From: Singulisphaera acidiphila DSM 18658
GTDB lineage: Bacteria > Planctomycetota > Planctomycetia > Isosphaerales > Isosphaeraceae
DNA: 64,000 nucleotides
Assembly (NCBI RefSeq): GCF_000242455.2
Contig: NC_019892.1
Coordinates: 2,418,001 to 2,482,000, forward strand
Reading direction: 5' to 3'
A program made the position numbers and the translations under genes. Positions 36,428-45,231 of the stretch are shown piece by piece. Numbering within the stretch: the first letter of the stretch is position 1; each line of letters begins with the position of its first letter. The notes under the pieces were generated by a model, which had not been told where the DNA came from, made no database searches, and worked only from the letters and a program-made list of their open reading frames with translations.

Positions 36428-37557
36428 ATGATCACGATCACCCGTCGCCAGGCGCGACGCTTACGCCTTGTATTCCGTCGCTCACTCCTGGGCATCGCCC
36501 ATCGAGGGCCGGTCCCTCCGCTGATCCTTCGCGCCGAGGGTACGCAACTCCGGGGCCAGCATCGCCACGCCGCACTGGCGGTCGAATGCACCGAGGCGGG
36601 TACGTACCCGACGCGCGAGACGCTGACCCTGCCACTCGATGCCCTGGCCCAGTTCGAGGGGCGGGACGAATCCTCCGTCTTCCTGGAAACCGTGTCACCC
36701 GAGCGGACAGTCGTCCGCTAGGTCGATCATGGCGTCCCCCTGTCGCGTGAATTCCCCGTGCCGTCTCCCGAAATCGAGGCACCGTTTCCCGGCAGCCGAC
36801 GTCGTAGGCGGAGGGGCCGCCGGAGCTACTCGACGCGCTGGCCGAGGCCAATGAGACGACCTCGGAGGATTCGACCCGCTATGCGTTGAACTGCATGCAA
36901 CTCCGGGGCGAGGGTGAAATTGCCGCGAGCGACGGGTGCCAGCTTCTGCTTCGCGGCGGTTTCCACTTCCCCTGGAATGAGCCCCTTCTGATTCGTCGTT
37001 CGCCTGTTCTTTCCTGTCAGGCACTTGCACGCGATCGCCCGTTCCAGCTGGGCAAGACGGAAACTCACGTCGTCCTCCAGATCGGTCCCTGGACGTTGTC
37101 TCTGGAGATTCAGGCCGAGTGGCGCTTTCCGTTGCTGGCCGGTCTCATCCCCGACACGAGCGTCGCGACAACCCGGCTAAGGCTCGATCCCGACGACGCC
37201 CACTTCCTGGGCGAGGCGCTCGAACGACTCCCCGAGAACGACGAGGTGAACGCGCCCGCAACCTTCGACCTGAACGGCAAGATCGCCGTCCGTGCCGGGG
37301 ATCCAGCCCTGACCCGGATCACCGAGCTGATCCTTTCTCGCTCGGCCTACACCGGCTCACCCGTCCGGCTTTGCACGGACCGCGCGTTCCTGAGCCGTGC
37401 GGTGCGGCTCGGCTTCGGCGAGATCGAGATCCGCGACGACGGCTCGCCGCTGGTCTGTCGCAATGCCCATCGACGTTATCTCTGGCAGCCACTTTCCAAG
37501 GAATCGACCATCGAACCGGTCGGCGCGATGACCCGCATCGAGTCCGGACTCGCCTGA
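36428..37557 (+). pseudogene. Beta-clamp-like (DnaN fold) protein, broken by a stop and a frameshift
   Basis: Together the frames cover about 376 codons, the length of a DNA polymerase III beta subunit. ATG 36428 gives MITITRRQARRLRLVFRRSL, which continues to ETVSPERTVVR and an in-frame TAG at 36719-36721; reading through gives VDHGVPLSREFPVPSPEIEA. A frameshift near 36800-36820 then moves coding to the frame PPELLDALAEANETTSEDST, which reads to 37557 and includes the clamp-like segment WRFPLLAGLIPD and a C-terminal domain ending RRYLWQPLSKESTIEP. The TAG probably replaced a Trp codon. The clamp assignment rests on length, repeated-domain look and the FP...P motif, so it is moderate. An intact clamp here would be a sliding factor for the element's own replication. 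Confidence 0.6.
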
Positions 37558-37605
37558 TCTCGATCGTCCGACCGTAAGGTCGCAACACCGAAAGCGAGGC
37601 CCACC

Positions 37606-37869
37606 GTGAACACACAGAGCGAACCCTTGGAGAGCACCGAGCGAGCCGCAACCGCGGTCATGAGCCCCGTGGGGGCGGAGCCGAGCAGTCCCGGTGGGCT
37701 GGCGTCCCTGGTCCAGGACGCCGAGTCGTTGCAAGCGACCCTCGCCGACGCCAAGGCTCGAGCCTGCCGACTGATCGTGGCCCTGCGCCGTCACCGCTGG
37801 CGGGAGCGTCTCGTGAACGCCACCCTGGCCTCACTGAAGGCGCTCAAGCTCCAGGACGTCGCCGACTAG
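37606..37869 (+). CDS. Hypothetical protein, 87 residues
   Basis: A small protein from GTG 37606. The N-terminal third is low complexity; the C-terminal half is a basic amphipathic helix (LVQDAESLQATLADAKARAC then RLIVALRRHRWRERLVNATL). No family recognised. It lies between the clamp-like gene and the next plus-strand gene and is probably part of the same block. Confidence 0.5.
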   Translation: MNTQSEPLESTERAATAVMSPVGAEPSSPGGLASLVQDAESLQATLADAKARACRLIVALRRHRWRERLVNATLASLKALKLQDVAD

Positions 37870-37942
37870 GTGGCCAGCGAGTTCAGAGTCCGATCGTCTC
37901 CCCCCTCGCAAAACAATCGAATCACATAAGGAGGACGGCACC

Positions 37943-38452
37943 ATGCCCCTACGACTGAACGTCGGGGTCTCGAAGAAGCTCGGTCTCCCGGAATACTCCA
38001 GCATCGGGGCGAGCTGCAACCTGGAACTCGAAGTCGACTCGATGCTGATCCATACCGACCTCGACGGCCTGCACGAGCAGATCCGGGGAGCCTTCGTCGC
38101 GGCCCGGCAGGCGGTCAACGACGAACTGGCCCGGTTGCAAACCCAGGCGCCCCCGGCGGTCGCCCCTCACGCCGGAGCGGCGAACAGGCCCACCCAGGGA
38201 TCGGGGGCCCTCACTAACGAGTCGCAGGCGAGATCGAACGGAGCTCGTGTCGGAACCAATGGCCCCCGGTCTCGCTCTGCCAAGCCCTCGACCGCCAATC
38301 AGGTGCGTGCCATCGTCGCGATCGCCCAGCGGCAGCACGCCGACCTGGAGGGTCTCTTGCGTGACGAGTACCACGTGGACCGGCCCGAGGACCTGTCACT
38401 CAACCAGGCCAGTGCGTTCATCGACCAACTCAAGATCGCCAGCGACGTCTGA
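37943..38452 (+). CDS. Hypothetical protein with N- and C-terminal conserved modules
   Basis: A 169-residue protein with a good AAGGAGG site before ATG 37943. The N-terminal ~65 residues (MPLRLNVGVSKKLGLPEYSS, then ASCNLELEVDSMLI) form a beta-rich module; a Gln/Pro/Ala/Ser linker follows; the last 50 residues (NQVRAIVAIAQRQHADLEGL ... LSLNQASAFIDQLK) resemble the short helical C-terminal module found at the end of several plasmid proteins. The architecture recalls proteins encoded beside replication genes on planctomycete plasmids; no function is known. Confidence 0.65.
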   Translation: MPLRLNVGVSKKLGLPEYSSIGASCNLELEVDSMLIHTDLDGLHEQIRGAFVAARQAVNDELARLQTQAPPAVAPHAGAANRPTQGSGALTNESQARSNGARVGTNGPRSRSAKPSTANQVRAIVAIAQRQHADLEGLLRDEYHVDRPEDLSLNQASAFIDQLKIASDV

Positions 38453-38528
38453 GCTCGCACCTGTGATCTCCCCTCAACGACTGCCAAGAATATATCTCCG
38501 AACCAAGATCATGAGCAAGGAGCCGTCC

Positions 38529-38888
38529 ATGTCAAAAACCCATCGTCGTCTGCGCGGGCATCGGCCGGGTCGCCGTCGGACCGGGCACGGCAGAAAGCCA
38601 CCAAACGGTCTCACAGCCCGTCACACTACCGCCGCTGGAGCGACCATTCCTCACGGCTATACCGAGGGTGCCTGGGGTTCGTTCTACCGGGTGATCCTCC
38701 CATTGCGGGGCCAGGACAAGCGGCTGTTCTTCAACTGCGTCAGCGACTGGGGCGTTGCCGCCGCAGGCCTGCTCGGCGCCATCCTCGGTTTTGCCGCGAT
38801 GGGGGTGCTCGGCGCATTCCTCGGGCTGGGGGGGGCCATAATCTTGTGTGACCAGGCGATGGTCCGGGGATGCTACATCCGCCGGTGA
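38529..38888 (+). CDS. Hypothetical membrane protein
   Basis: A 119-residue protein. Of two nearby ATG codons I choose 38529, which has AAGGAG seven bases upstream. The N-terminal 50 residues are very basic (MSKTHRRLRGHRPGRRRTGH); a glycine-rich hydrophobic segment follows (VAAAGLLGAILGFAAMGVLG, then AFLGLGGAIIL), consistent with one or two membrane helices. No family recognised. Confidence 0.5.
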   Translation: MSKTHRRLRGHRPGRRRTGHGRKPPNGLTARHTTAAGATIPHGYTEGAWGSFYRVILPLRGQDKRLFFNCVSDWGVAAAGLLGAILGFAAMGVLGAFLGLGGAIILCDQAMVRGCYIRR

Positions 38889-39296
38889 GGATTGGTTGCC
38901 TGGCCGACGGCTGGGAGGACTCTCGCCACGGTCATCATGTCCACGAGCCTGTGGTCCCGAAGCTCGGTCGATCCACCGCCCGGTCCGGCTGTCTCCCTTC
39001 GCGGGGGGGCGGCCGGCCGGGTGGGGATCGACCGGGTGGTTTTCTGCAGAAACCGCTACGCCCTCGTCGCTTTTCTTTAGCCATCAGGAGGGAACTCAGA
39101 GGCGAGGTTGGTCGACATCGGATCTTCTGCATAAACCAAGAGGAAAACCGAGTCTTGACCTGAAATGCTCTCAAATTCAAATCAATAAAACATTTTGATT
39201 TATATATTTAATTTTTATTGTGTGACTGATCGGCTAGAGCGCCAAACGTTCGGTCGGCCCACGATTTGAAAGTAGCTCTCGGTAAGGAGGTGAACC
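38889..39296. other. Non-coding stretch with an AT-rich block
   Basis: About 400 bases with no supported gene. 39165-39225 is unusually AT-rich, with AAATCAA (39179-39185) and TTGATTT (39195-39201) able to pair. From about 39232 the sequence matches the segment before the IS630 copy at 44749-44810 (shared ACGATTTGAA and TCTCGGTAAGGAGGTGA), so the left end of an IS630 element lies here. Confidence 0.5.
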
Positions 39297-40100
39297 ATGC
39301 CACTCTTTTCCCAAGATCTCCGACGGCGCATCATCGACACCGTGGAGCGAGGAGAAGTCTCGTTGCGCCAGATCGCCAGGCGTTTCCTGGTCAACCTCTC
39401 ACTCGTCACTCGGCTGGTGCGACACTACCGGACCACGGGATCGCTCGATCCCGAACCGCATGGAGGGGCCGGCAACCCGCGTTGGGACCCGCACAGCTCG
39501 AGCGACTCCGCGCATTGAACCGCAAGGTACCCGATGCCACACTGGAGGAATTGCGCCAGTAGTTGGCCGTCGATTGCAGCCTCATGACGATTGTGCATGC
39601 CTCGGAGAAACTGAAGATCACACGCAAGAAGAAGGTCCTTCACGCCCGAGAGCGGGATTCCCCTGAGGGCCGGACAAGAGGCGGGACTTCCTTGAGGAGG
39701 TTGCTTGGACCGCCCCAGACCGGCTGGTCGTTACCGACGAATGTGGCGCCAATACCTCGATGCCCCGGACTTATAGCCATGCTCCGGTGGGTAAGCGGGT
39801 GCACGGGACAGCCCCGGCCATTGGGACTCGGTGACGCTGATCTGCGGCCTGCGCCGGTCGGGGGGGGACGGCGCCTGTGGTCTTTGAAGGGGCCACGGCC
39901 ACGCCGGCGTTCCAGAGCGACGTCGGGCAGGTGCTGGTGCCCGCCCTGCATTCGGACGACGTCGTAATCTGGGACAATCTCAAGCCGCACATTGCGGCGG
40001 CCGTCGCCGTTGTGGAGGCCGGGGCGCGGGTCGTCCCGCTGCCGCCGTCGAGCCCCTACATGACGCTGATCGAGATGGATCAAGCAGACTCCACCTCAAG
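39297..40100 (+). pseudogene. IS630-family transposase, decayed copy 1
   Basis: ATG 39297 with TAAGGAGG opens MPLFSQDLRRRIIDTVERGE, the paired-type HTH of IS630 transposases, up to about 39480. The rest is spread over several frames: LMTIVHASEKLKITRKKKVL, then DVVIWDNLKPHIAAAVAVVE and VVPLPPSSPYMTLIEMD. At least three frame changes and a stop in the middle (Q-codon to TAG near 39560) show it is dead. The same element type appears in reverse orientation at 43949-44748, with about the same 5' leader. Confidence 0.8.
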
Positions 40101-40225
40101 CGACAGGTGGTGCGAGCCCACCCGTGCCGGTTATTATCGGCGTCGCCGCGTTGCTTGAACTGGCAGCGTGCTGCCGACGGCATCTGATTGAAACACCCGG
40201 AGAGACTCCATGCCCACCACAATCC

Positions 40226-41528
40226 CAGGGCCAGCGCGCATAGCTGTGCGGCCTGGGTGGTCTGGCGCGACAGGCCTCGGCTCGATATCTTGGATTCGGT
40301 CCTTGTGATTGGCTTACTGCGCTCCGGCGCGCGGAGGCCGACACGGACCGATCCAAGGATGCCTCTCATGGCGAAGATCGTCGATGTCGGCTCGATCGGC
40401 TCTTATTTCGAATCCCTCTCCGACCCCCGACACACGCGCAATCGCAAGCATTTGATGGTCGATATCGCCGTCATCGCCGTCTGCGGCGTCATCTGCGGCT
40501 ATGATGAGCCCACCGCCATCCATCGCTGGGCCAAGAATCGCGCCTCCTGGCTGGCCGAGCATCTCGCCCTGCACAATGGCATCCCCTCGCGAGACTGCAT
40601 CCGCCGCTTGCTCATGGCGCTGAAGCCCGAAGCCTTCCAACGCTGCTTCCAAGCCTGGATCTGTGACGCGATCCCGGCCGACCCCAAGAACCCCCGCCGA
40701 CTCATCGCCATCGACGGCAAAGCCTGCCGCGGGTCGCACGACGAGGCCAACGGCCTTGGTGCCCTGCATATCGTCAGCGCCTGGGCCGGCGAAGAGGGCA
40801 TTGCGCTGGGACAGGGGGCCACCGAGGCCAAGTCGAACGAGATCACAGCCATCCCGCAGCTCCTCGAGCAGATCGACCTGGCCGACACCCTCATCACGAT
40901 CGACGCAATGGGCTGCCAGAAAGACATCGTCGAGCAGATCGTTACCGGCGGCGGCGATTGCGTCATCGCGGTCAAAGACAACCAGCCAAAGCTCGCGGCC
41001 GCGATCCAGGCGTTCTTCCTCGACCACCTGGAACGCGACCTGGAGGACCTGCGGTATCGCTGCCACGAGACCCGCGATGACGGCCACGGTCGCATCGACG
41101 AACGCTCCTATTATTTGGCCAAGGTGCCGCGAGATTTCGCGCCGGGCAAGGACTGGCCGTGGATCAAGGCAATCGGCTATGCCGCGCGGATTACGCAGTA
41201 TGCCGACGGGACGGAGTCGGACGAGGTGCGTTACTATCTCAGCAGCCGCTATTTGAGCGGCAAGCGGTTTGGTGAAGCGGTGCGTGGCCACTGGGGCATC
41301 GAGTCGATGCATTGGGTGCTGGACGTGAACTTTCGCGAGGATGAGCACCGCACCCGCGAGCGGACTTTGGGGAACAACTTGAGTTGGCTGCGGCGGTTCG
41401 CCGTGACGCTCCTGAAGCGTCATCCCGACAAGGATAGCCTTCGCGGAAAGATGATGTCCTGCATGATCAATACGGACTGCCTTACACAAGTTCTTTCACT
41501 ACAGCGTGTTTGATATGCGCTGGCCCTG
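40226..41528 (+). mobile_element. ISAs1-family insertion sequence, complete, with target duplication
   Basis: 1303 bp. The left end CAGGGCCAGCGCGCATA (from 40226) and right end TATGCGCTGGCCCTG (to 41528) are inverted repeats differing by a two-base indel. Identical 10-bp direct repeats ACCACAATCC flank it (40216-40225 and 41529-41538), the expected target duplication for this family. It carries one intact transposase gene and interrupts the accessory frame of recombinase 2, so it arrived after that element. Confidence 0.9.
40359..41513 (+). CDS. ISAs1-family transposase
   Basis: A 384-residue DDE transposase starting MPLMAKIVDVGSIGSYFESL. DUF4372-like N-terminal helices (HLMVDIAVIAVCGVICGYDE) are followed by the first catalytic Asp in RRLIAIDGKACRGSHD, the second in ADTLITIDAMGCQKDI with VIAVKDNQP downstream, and the C-terminal Glu region RGHWGIESMHWVLDVNFRED, all classic ISAs1 features. 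I start at ATG 40359 since the upstream extension passes through the terminal repeat. The gene is intact and the stop falls directly before the right inverted repeat. Confidence 0.93.
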   Translation: MPLMAKIVDVGSIGSYFESLSDPRHTRNRKHLMVDIAVIAVCGVICGYDEPTAIHRWAKNRASWLAEHLALHNGIPSRDCIRRLLMALKPEAFQRCFQAWICDAIPADPKNPRRLIAIDGKACRGSHDEANGLGALHIVSAWAGEEGIALGQGATEAKSNEITAIPQLLEQIDLADTLITIDAMGCQKDIVEQIVTGGGDCVIAVKDNQPKLAAAIQAFFLDHLERDLEDLRYRCHETRDDGHGRIDERSYYLAKVPRDFAPGKDWPWIKAIGYAARITQYADGTESDEVRYYLSSRYLSGKRFGEAVRGHWGIESMHWVLDVNFREDEHRTRERTLGNNLSWLRRFAVTLLKRHPDKDSLRGKMMSCMINTDCLTQVLSLQRV

Positions 41529-41545
41529 ACCACAATCCGACGCTT

Positions 41546-41558
41546 CCCCCCCCCCCCC
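41546..41558 (+). repeat. Poly-C tract of 13
   Basis: Thirteen consecutive C, the longest homopolymer noticed in the window. It lies in the accessory frame upstream of recombinase 2, at the position equivalent to the eight-base tract upstream of recombinase 1. Confidence 0.9.
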
Positions 41559-41704
41559 GCCTCTGACGACCCCTCCCTCCCCACCGCTGACCACGCCGAC
41601 CGTTTGGGCGCGGCTCTCGAGCGACCGACAACGGCAGATCCGCGACCTGCTCGGTCGGCTCCTTGCAAGAGTCCTAGCGGCCTCGCGCGGCGAGGAGGTC
41701 GGCC

Positions 41705-43891
41705 ATGAGTGACCCATTGCGCTCGCCAAAGCTCAGGGCTTGGCACCTCGGCCGATCAGCCTTCGTCCACATTCGTCAATCAACGCATCAACAAGAGGTC
41801 AATCGTCAGGAGTCCACCGCCCGGCAGTACGCCCTGGCCGGCCGTGCCGTCTCCCTCGGCTGGACGCCCGATCGCATCACCACGATCGACGATGACCTCG
41901 GCAAGAGCGGCCAGTCGATTGAGGGACCCCCCGGGTTCCAACGGCTCCTGGCCGAGGTCGCACTCGACCACCTTGCGTCCATGCGAATCTGGTGGAGCAG
42001 CTCCAAGTTCCAACGGCTCCTGGCCGAGGTCGCACTCGACCACGTTGGCTTGATCCTCGGCCTGGAGATGAGCCGGTTGGCTCGTTCCAACTGCGACTGG
42101 CACCAGTTGCTCGAACTCTGCGCCCGCTTCCGCGTTCTCCTGGCCGACACCGAGGCGATCTATGATCCGACCGATCACAATAACAGGCTCTTGCTGGGCC
42201 TTCACGGCATGATGAGCGAGGCAGAGCTTCATGTCCTCAAAGAACGTATGTATCAGGGCAAGCTCAACAAGACCCGCCGGGGGGCGTTGATGGGCGTGCC
42301 GCCGATCGGGTACATCCGGCTCGCTTCGAGCGAGTGGGCGATCGACCCCGACGAGCAAGTCCAGGCGACCGTCCGGCTGATCTTCGATCAGTTCGACAGG
42401 TCGATCACTTTACATGGATTACTCCGTTACCTGGTCTACCACCGGGTCCTCATCCCGGTCCGGGCCCGTTCGGGGCCCGGCCGCGGGTTGTTGGAGTGGC
42501 GGCGGCCAAACCGGACGACCCTGTCGAATCTGCTGCACCACCCGTGCTATGCCGGGGCCTACCGGTTCGGCCATCGGCCGATCAACCCGCGTCGCAAGCA
42601 GCCGGGACGGCCGACCACCGGCAGGCTGATCTGCCGGCCGGAGGAGTGCCTGGTGCTGATCCGCGACCGGTTGCCCGCGTACATCACATGGGACCGGTTC
42701 CAGGCCAACCAGGATCAACTCGACGCCAACCGTGCCCGGAAGGGCAGCCCGGGCGCACCACGTCAGGGGGCCTCGCTCCTGTCCGGCTTGCTCCGGTGCG
42801 GGCGATGCCGGCGGCGAATGATCGTGCTGTACTCCGGACCGAAGAATCATCACACTTACAACTGTACGCGGAGTACTGCCGACTATGGCCAGCCGCTCTG
42901 TCAGAGCCTCTCGGGGCAGGTCCTTGACGACCTAATCGCCGGACGAGTGCTGGCGGCCGTCGAGCCGGTGGCCCTGGAGGCGAGCCTGGCGGCAGTGGCC
43001 GACGTCGAGCGCGAGCGTGCCGACTTGGTCCGGCACTGGCAACTGCGTCGCGAGCGGGCCGCTCTAGAGGTCGATCGTTCGGCCCGTCAGTATCAAGCTT
43101 GTGAGCCGGAGAACCGGCTCGTCGGCCGCGAACTGGAGCGTCGCTGGGAGGATTCGCTGAAGTCCCGGCGGCAAGTTGAGGAGGAGTACGAGCGATGGTT
43201 GCGGACATCTCCCAGCCCACTCTCGCCCGAGGACGAGCTCGCGATCCGTGGCTTGGCTGCCGATTTGCCATCGGTCTGGCGGGCGGCCGCGACCACGCCG
43301 GCCGACAGGCAACGGATCGCCCGGCTCCTGATCGAGCATGTGAGTTTGATCATCGATAAGGACAGCGATAGGGTGGATGTCAAGTTGCATTGGATCGGCG
43401 GCCAGGTGGAATGCCACGTCCTGTCCCGGCCGGTGAGGCGTTACGACCTCCGCACCGACTATCCCCAACTGATCGCGAGGCTACGAGCCTTGTGCGCCGA
43501 GGGGTTGAGCGCCGGAGAGATCGCCGAACGGCTCGACGAGGAGGGCTTCCGGCCTCCGAAGCGAGTCGCCCACTTCAACCGGGGTATGGTGCAACGGCTC
43601 CTGGCCCGCCTGGAACCGGCCCATCGTAAGCCCCACGTTCACCCGTCTGACCAGGACGAGTATCGCCCCAGCGGCCTGGCGCGTCGGCTGGGGATCGCCC
43701 TGGACACGGTGCGACGCTGGATCCGCGCCGGCTGGCTAACGTCGAGCGGCGATGCTCAGGGCCGCCACGTGATCTGGGCCGACGCTGCCGAATTGGCCCG
43801 GATCCGGGAGCTCCACGTCCTACCGCGGACCTGGTCGAACAACGGCCGTCTGGCGGAATTGATCAAGCCCAAGCCCCGCCCGATGAGATAG
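41705..43891 (+). CDS. Large serine recombinase, copy 2, with duplicated catalytic segment
   Basis: A 728-residue serine recombinase of the same type as copy 1. Visible: the nucleophile region FVHIRQSTHQQE, TIDDDLGKSGQS, LEMSRLARSNCD, MSEAELHVLKERM, the recombinase domain, a zinc ribbon (LLRCGRCRRRMI) and C-terminal HTH (LARRLGIALDTVRRWIRAGW). A 72-bp insertion in the catalytic domain duplicates FQRLLAEVALDH with SSK in between, adding 24 residues before the conserved GLILGLEMSRL. The frame is preserved but the fold is probably disturbed, so activity is doubtful. ATG 41705 follows GGAGG. Confidence 0.88.
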   Translation: MSDPLRSPKLRAWHLGRSAFVHIRQSTHQQEVNRQESTARQYALAGRAVSLGWTPDRITTIDDDLGKSGQSIEGPPGFQRLLAEVALDHLASMRIWWSSSKFQRLLAEVALDHVGLILGLEMSRLARSNCDWHQLLELCARFRVLLADTEAIYDPTDHNNRLLLGLHGMMSEAELHVLKERMYQGKLNKTRRGALMGVPPIGYIRLASSEWAIDPDEQVQATVRLIFDQFDRSITLHGLLRYLVYHRVLIPVRARSGPGRGLLEWRRPNRTTLSNLLHHPCYAGAYRFGHRPINPRRKQPGRPTTGRLICRPEECLVLIRDRLPAYITWDRFQANQDQLDANRARKGSPGAPRQGASLLSGLLRCGRCRRRMIVLYSGPKNHHTYNCTRSTADYGQPLCQSLSGQVLDDLIAGRVLAAVEPVALEASLAAVADVERERADLVRHWQLRRERAALEVDRSARQYQACEPENRLVGRELERRWEDSLKSRRQVEEEYERWLRTSPSPLSPEDELAIRGLAADLPSVWRAAATTPADRQRIARLLIEHVSLIIDKDSDRVDVKLHWIGGQVECHVLSRPVRRYDLRTDYPQLIARLRALCAEGLSAGEIAERLDEEGFRPPKRVAHFNRGMVQRLLARLEPAHRKPHVHPSDQDEYRPSGLARRLGIALDTVRRWIRAGWLTSSGDAQGRHVIWADAAELARIRELHVLPRTWSNNGRLAELIKPKPRPMR
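41935..42043 (+). repeat. 72-bp offset direct repeat inside recombinase 2
   Basis: A 37-base segment starting GTTCCAACGGCTCCTGG occurs at 41935-41971 and again at 42007-42043 with a 35-base unique spacer coding ASMRIWWSSSK. The event adds 24 codons in frame. Confidence 0.85.
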
Positions 43892-43948
43892 GCTATGGTG
43901 GCCCGGCTCACGCCGAGACGGGCCACCCCACCTCGCTCTTGGAGGGCA

Positions 43949-44748
43949 TTATGGCTGGCAGATCTCGATCGGCGTCAGGTCCGGACTCCACGGCGGCAGC
44001 GGCACTACGCTCGCCCCGGCCGCTTCGATGGCCTCGATCACCTCCTCCGACTTGTGGGGCTTGAGGTTGTCCCAGATGACCACGTCTCCGGCCTTCAACT
44101 CCGGGACCAGCACGTCTTCCACGTAGGTCTCGAACACGGCGGTGTTGGTGGCACCCGGGAAGGCCAGCGCCACCGTCACCCCGGAGAGGCGCAGCCCGCT
44201 GGTCAGCGTGATCGACTCCCATCGGCCGGGGGTCGTGGCGTAGACTCGCTGCCCCGCCGGAGCACGGCCGTGAGTGCGGGTCATCGCGGTGTTGGCCCCA
44301 CACTCGTCGATGAAGACCAAGCGTCGCGGGTCCAGCCCGACCAACTACTCGCAGAACTCCGCTCGTCGCTTCTGGACATCCGGGCGATCCTGCTCCTGGG
44401 CGCGGGGGACCTTCTTCTTGCGCGGCAGCCCGAGCTTGCGCAGGGCGCGCGAGAGGGTCATGACGCTGCACGACGCACCGAGCCGCTGTCGCAGTTCCTC
44501 AAGCGTGGCGTCGGGCTGCTGACGGATCAACTCCCGGAGCCGCTCCCGGTCCTCCGGCCCGAGTACCGCCGGGTGGCCTCCGCCTGGGGCCTGGGCCCGA
44601 GCGAGCCGGTGCTGCGATGGCGGCGCAACAGCCGGGTGACGAAGGAGACGCTGACCAGGGAACGACGAGCGATCTGGCGCAACGAGCCGTCGCCGCGCCG
44701 GACCGCCTCGAGGATCCGTTGCCGAAGATCTTGAGAATAGGGAGTCAT
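43949..44748 (-). pseudogene. IS630-family transposase, decayed copy 2
   Basis: ATG 44748 (TAAGGAGG upstream) opens MTPYSQDLRQRILEAVRRGD with the IS630 HTH. Near 44580 the coding frame changes to GGGHPAVLGPEDRERLRELI and on through ALRKLGLPRKKKVPRAQEQD; then a single TAG (44345-44347) interrupts before VGLDPRRLVFIDECGANTAM, GDVVIWDNLKPHKSEEVIEA and VVPLPPWSPDLTPIE. The C-terminal end with the last catalytic residues is missing. The D-x-x-x-N of FIDECGAN and DNLKPHK are typical of this family. Dead, but better preserved than copy 1. Confidence 0.85.
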
Positions 44749-45086
44749 CGGTCACCTCCTTACCGAGATCTCCATTCAAATCGTGTGCCATCCAACTGTT
44801 CGGCACTCTAGACGTCCCTGGCTTCCCCCATGCTCCATGAGTGCCGGAGACCGTGAGGTCATCCTGATCGAATTCCCCGGCGACGAGTCTCCCGTCGAGT
44901 CGACGTCGAGCCGGCTCGAACTGTATGAGGCGCACGCGGCTGACAGGTCGACAGGACCGTGCGGAACTGCCCACGACCCGCGTCAATCGAATCGATCGTG
45001 GTTGAAGCCCGGGCCGGGCCATCAACATCGCCCCGGTCGTCGACGATGACGGCTTCGAAAGGCGGACCCGGGACAGAACTCGACTC
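44749..45086. other. Non-coding stretch before the RT operator
   Basis: No gene can be supported. The left part (to about 44815) is the end of the IS630 element, matching 39232-39296. The remainder is unremarkable GC-rich DNA leading to the operator-like palindrome upstream of the reverse transcriptase. Confidence 0.4.
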
Positions 45087-45102
45087 GGGTAAGACCTAAC
45101 CC
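45087..45102. promoter_or_regulatory. Operator-like palindrome, copy 2
   Basis: GGGTAAGACCTAACCC, 130 bases before the RT start. Including the next four bases (GCCC) it is the exact reverse complement of 36290-36309. The similar distance to the downstream gene start (119 and 130 bases) supports an operator role. Confidence 0.65.
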
Positions 45103-45231
45103 GCCCGGAACAGTTCGGATTGCACCCGCAACAGTCCACGGCTTCATTGATTGAGGCCGACGCGATCTCCTAACCGAGGCCGGCTCCGTGAACTTGTCGG
45201 CCCGGACCCGAACCAAATGAGGAGGCATTCG

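Larger units (their letters stand above)
40210..41712 (+). pseudogene. Small accessory frame before recombinase 2, split by ISAs1
   Basis: Removing the ISAs1 insertion and one target-site copy rebuilds a small gene: CGGAGAG then ATG 40210 coding MPTTIRRF, a poly-C tract coding prolines, then LTTPTVWARLSSDRQRQIRD and LLGRLLARVLAASRGEEVGHE, ending at TGA 41710-41712, which overlaps the recombinase start at 41705. The C tract (41546-41558) now has 13 C, one more than the in-frame number (12). The remnant 3' part (41563-41712) has no start codon of its own. It is the counterpart of the frame at 31830-32041. Confidence 0.5.
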
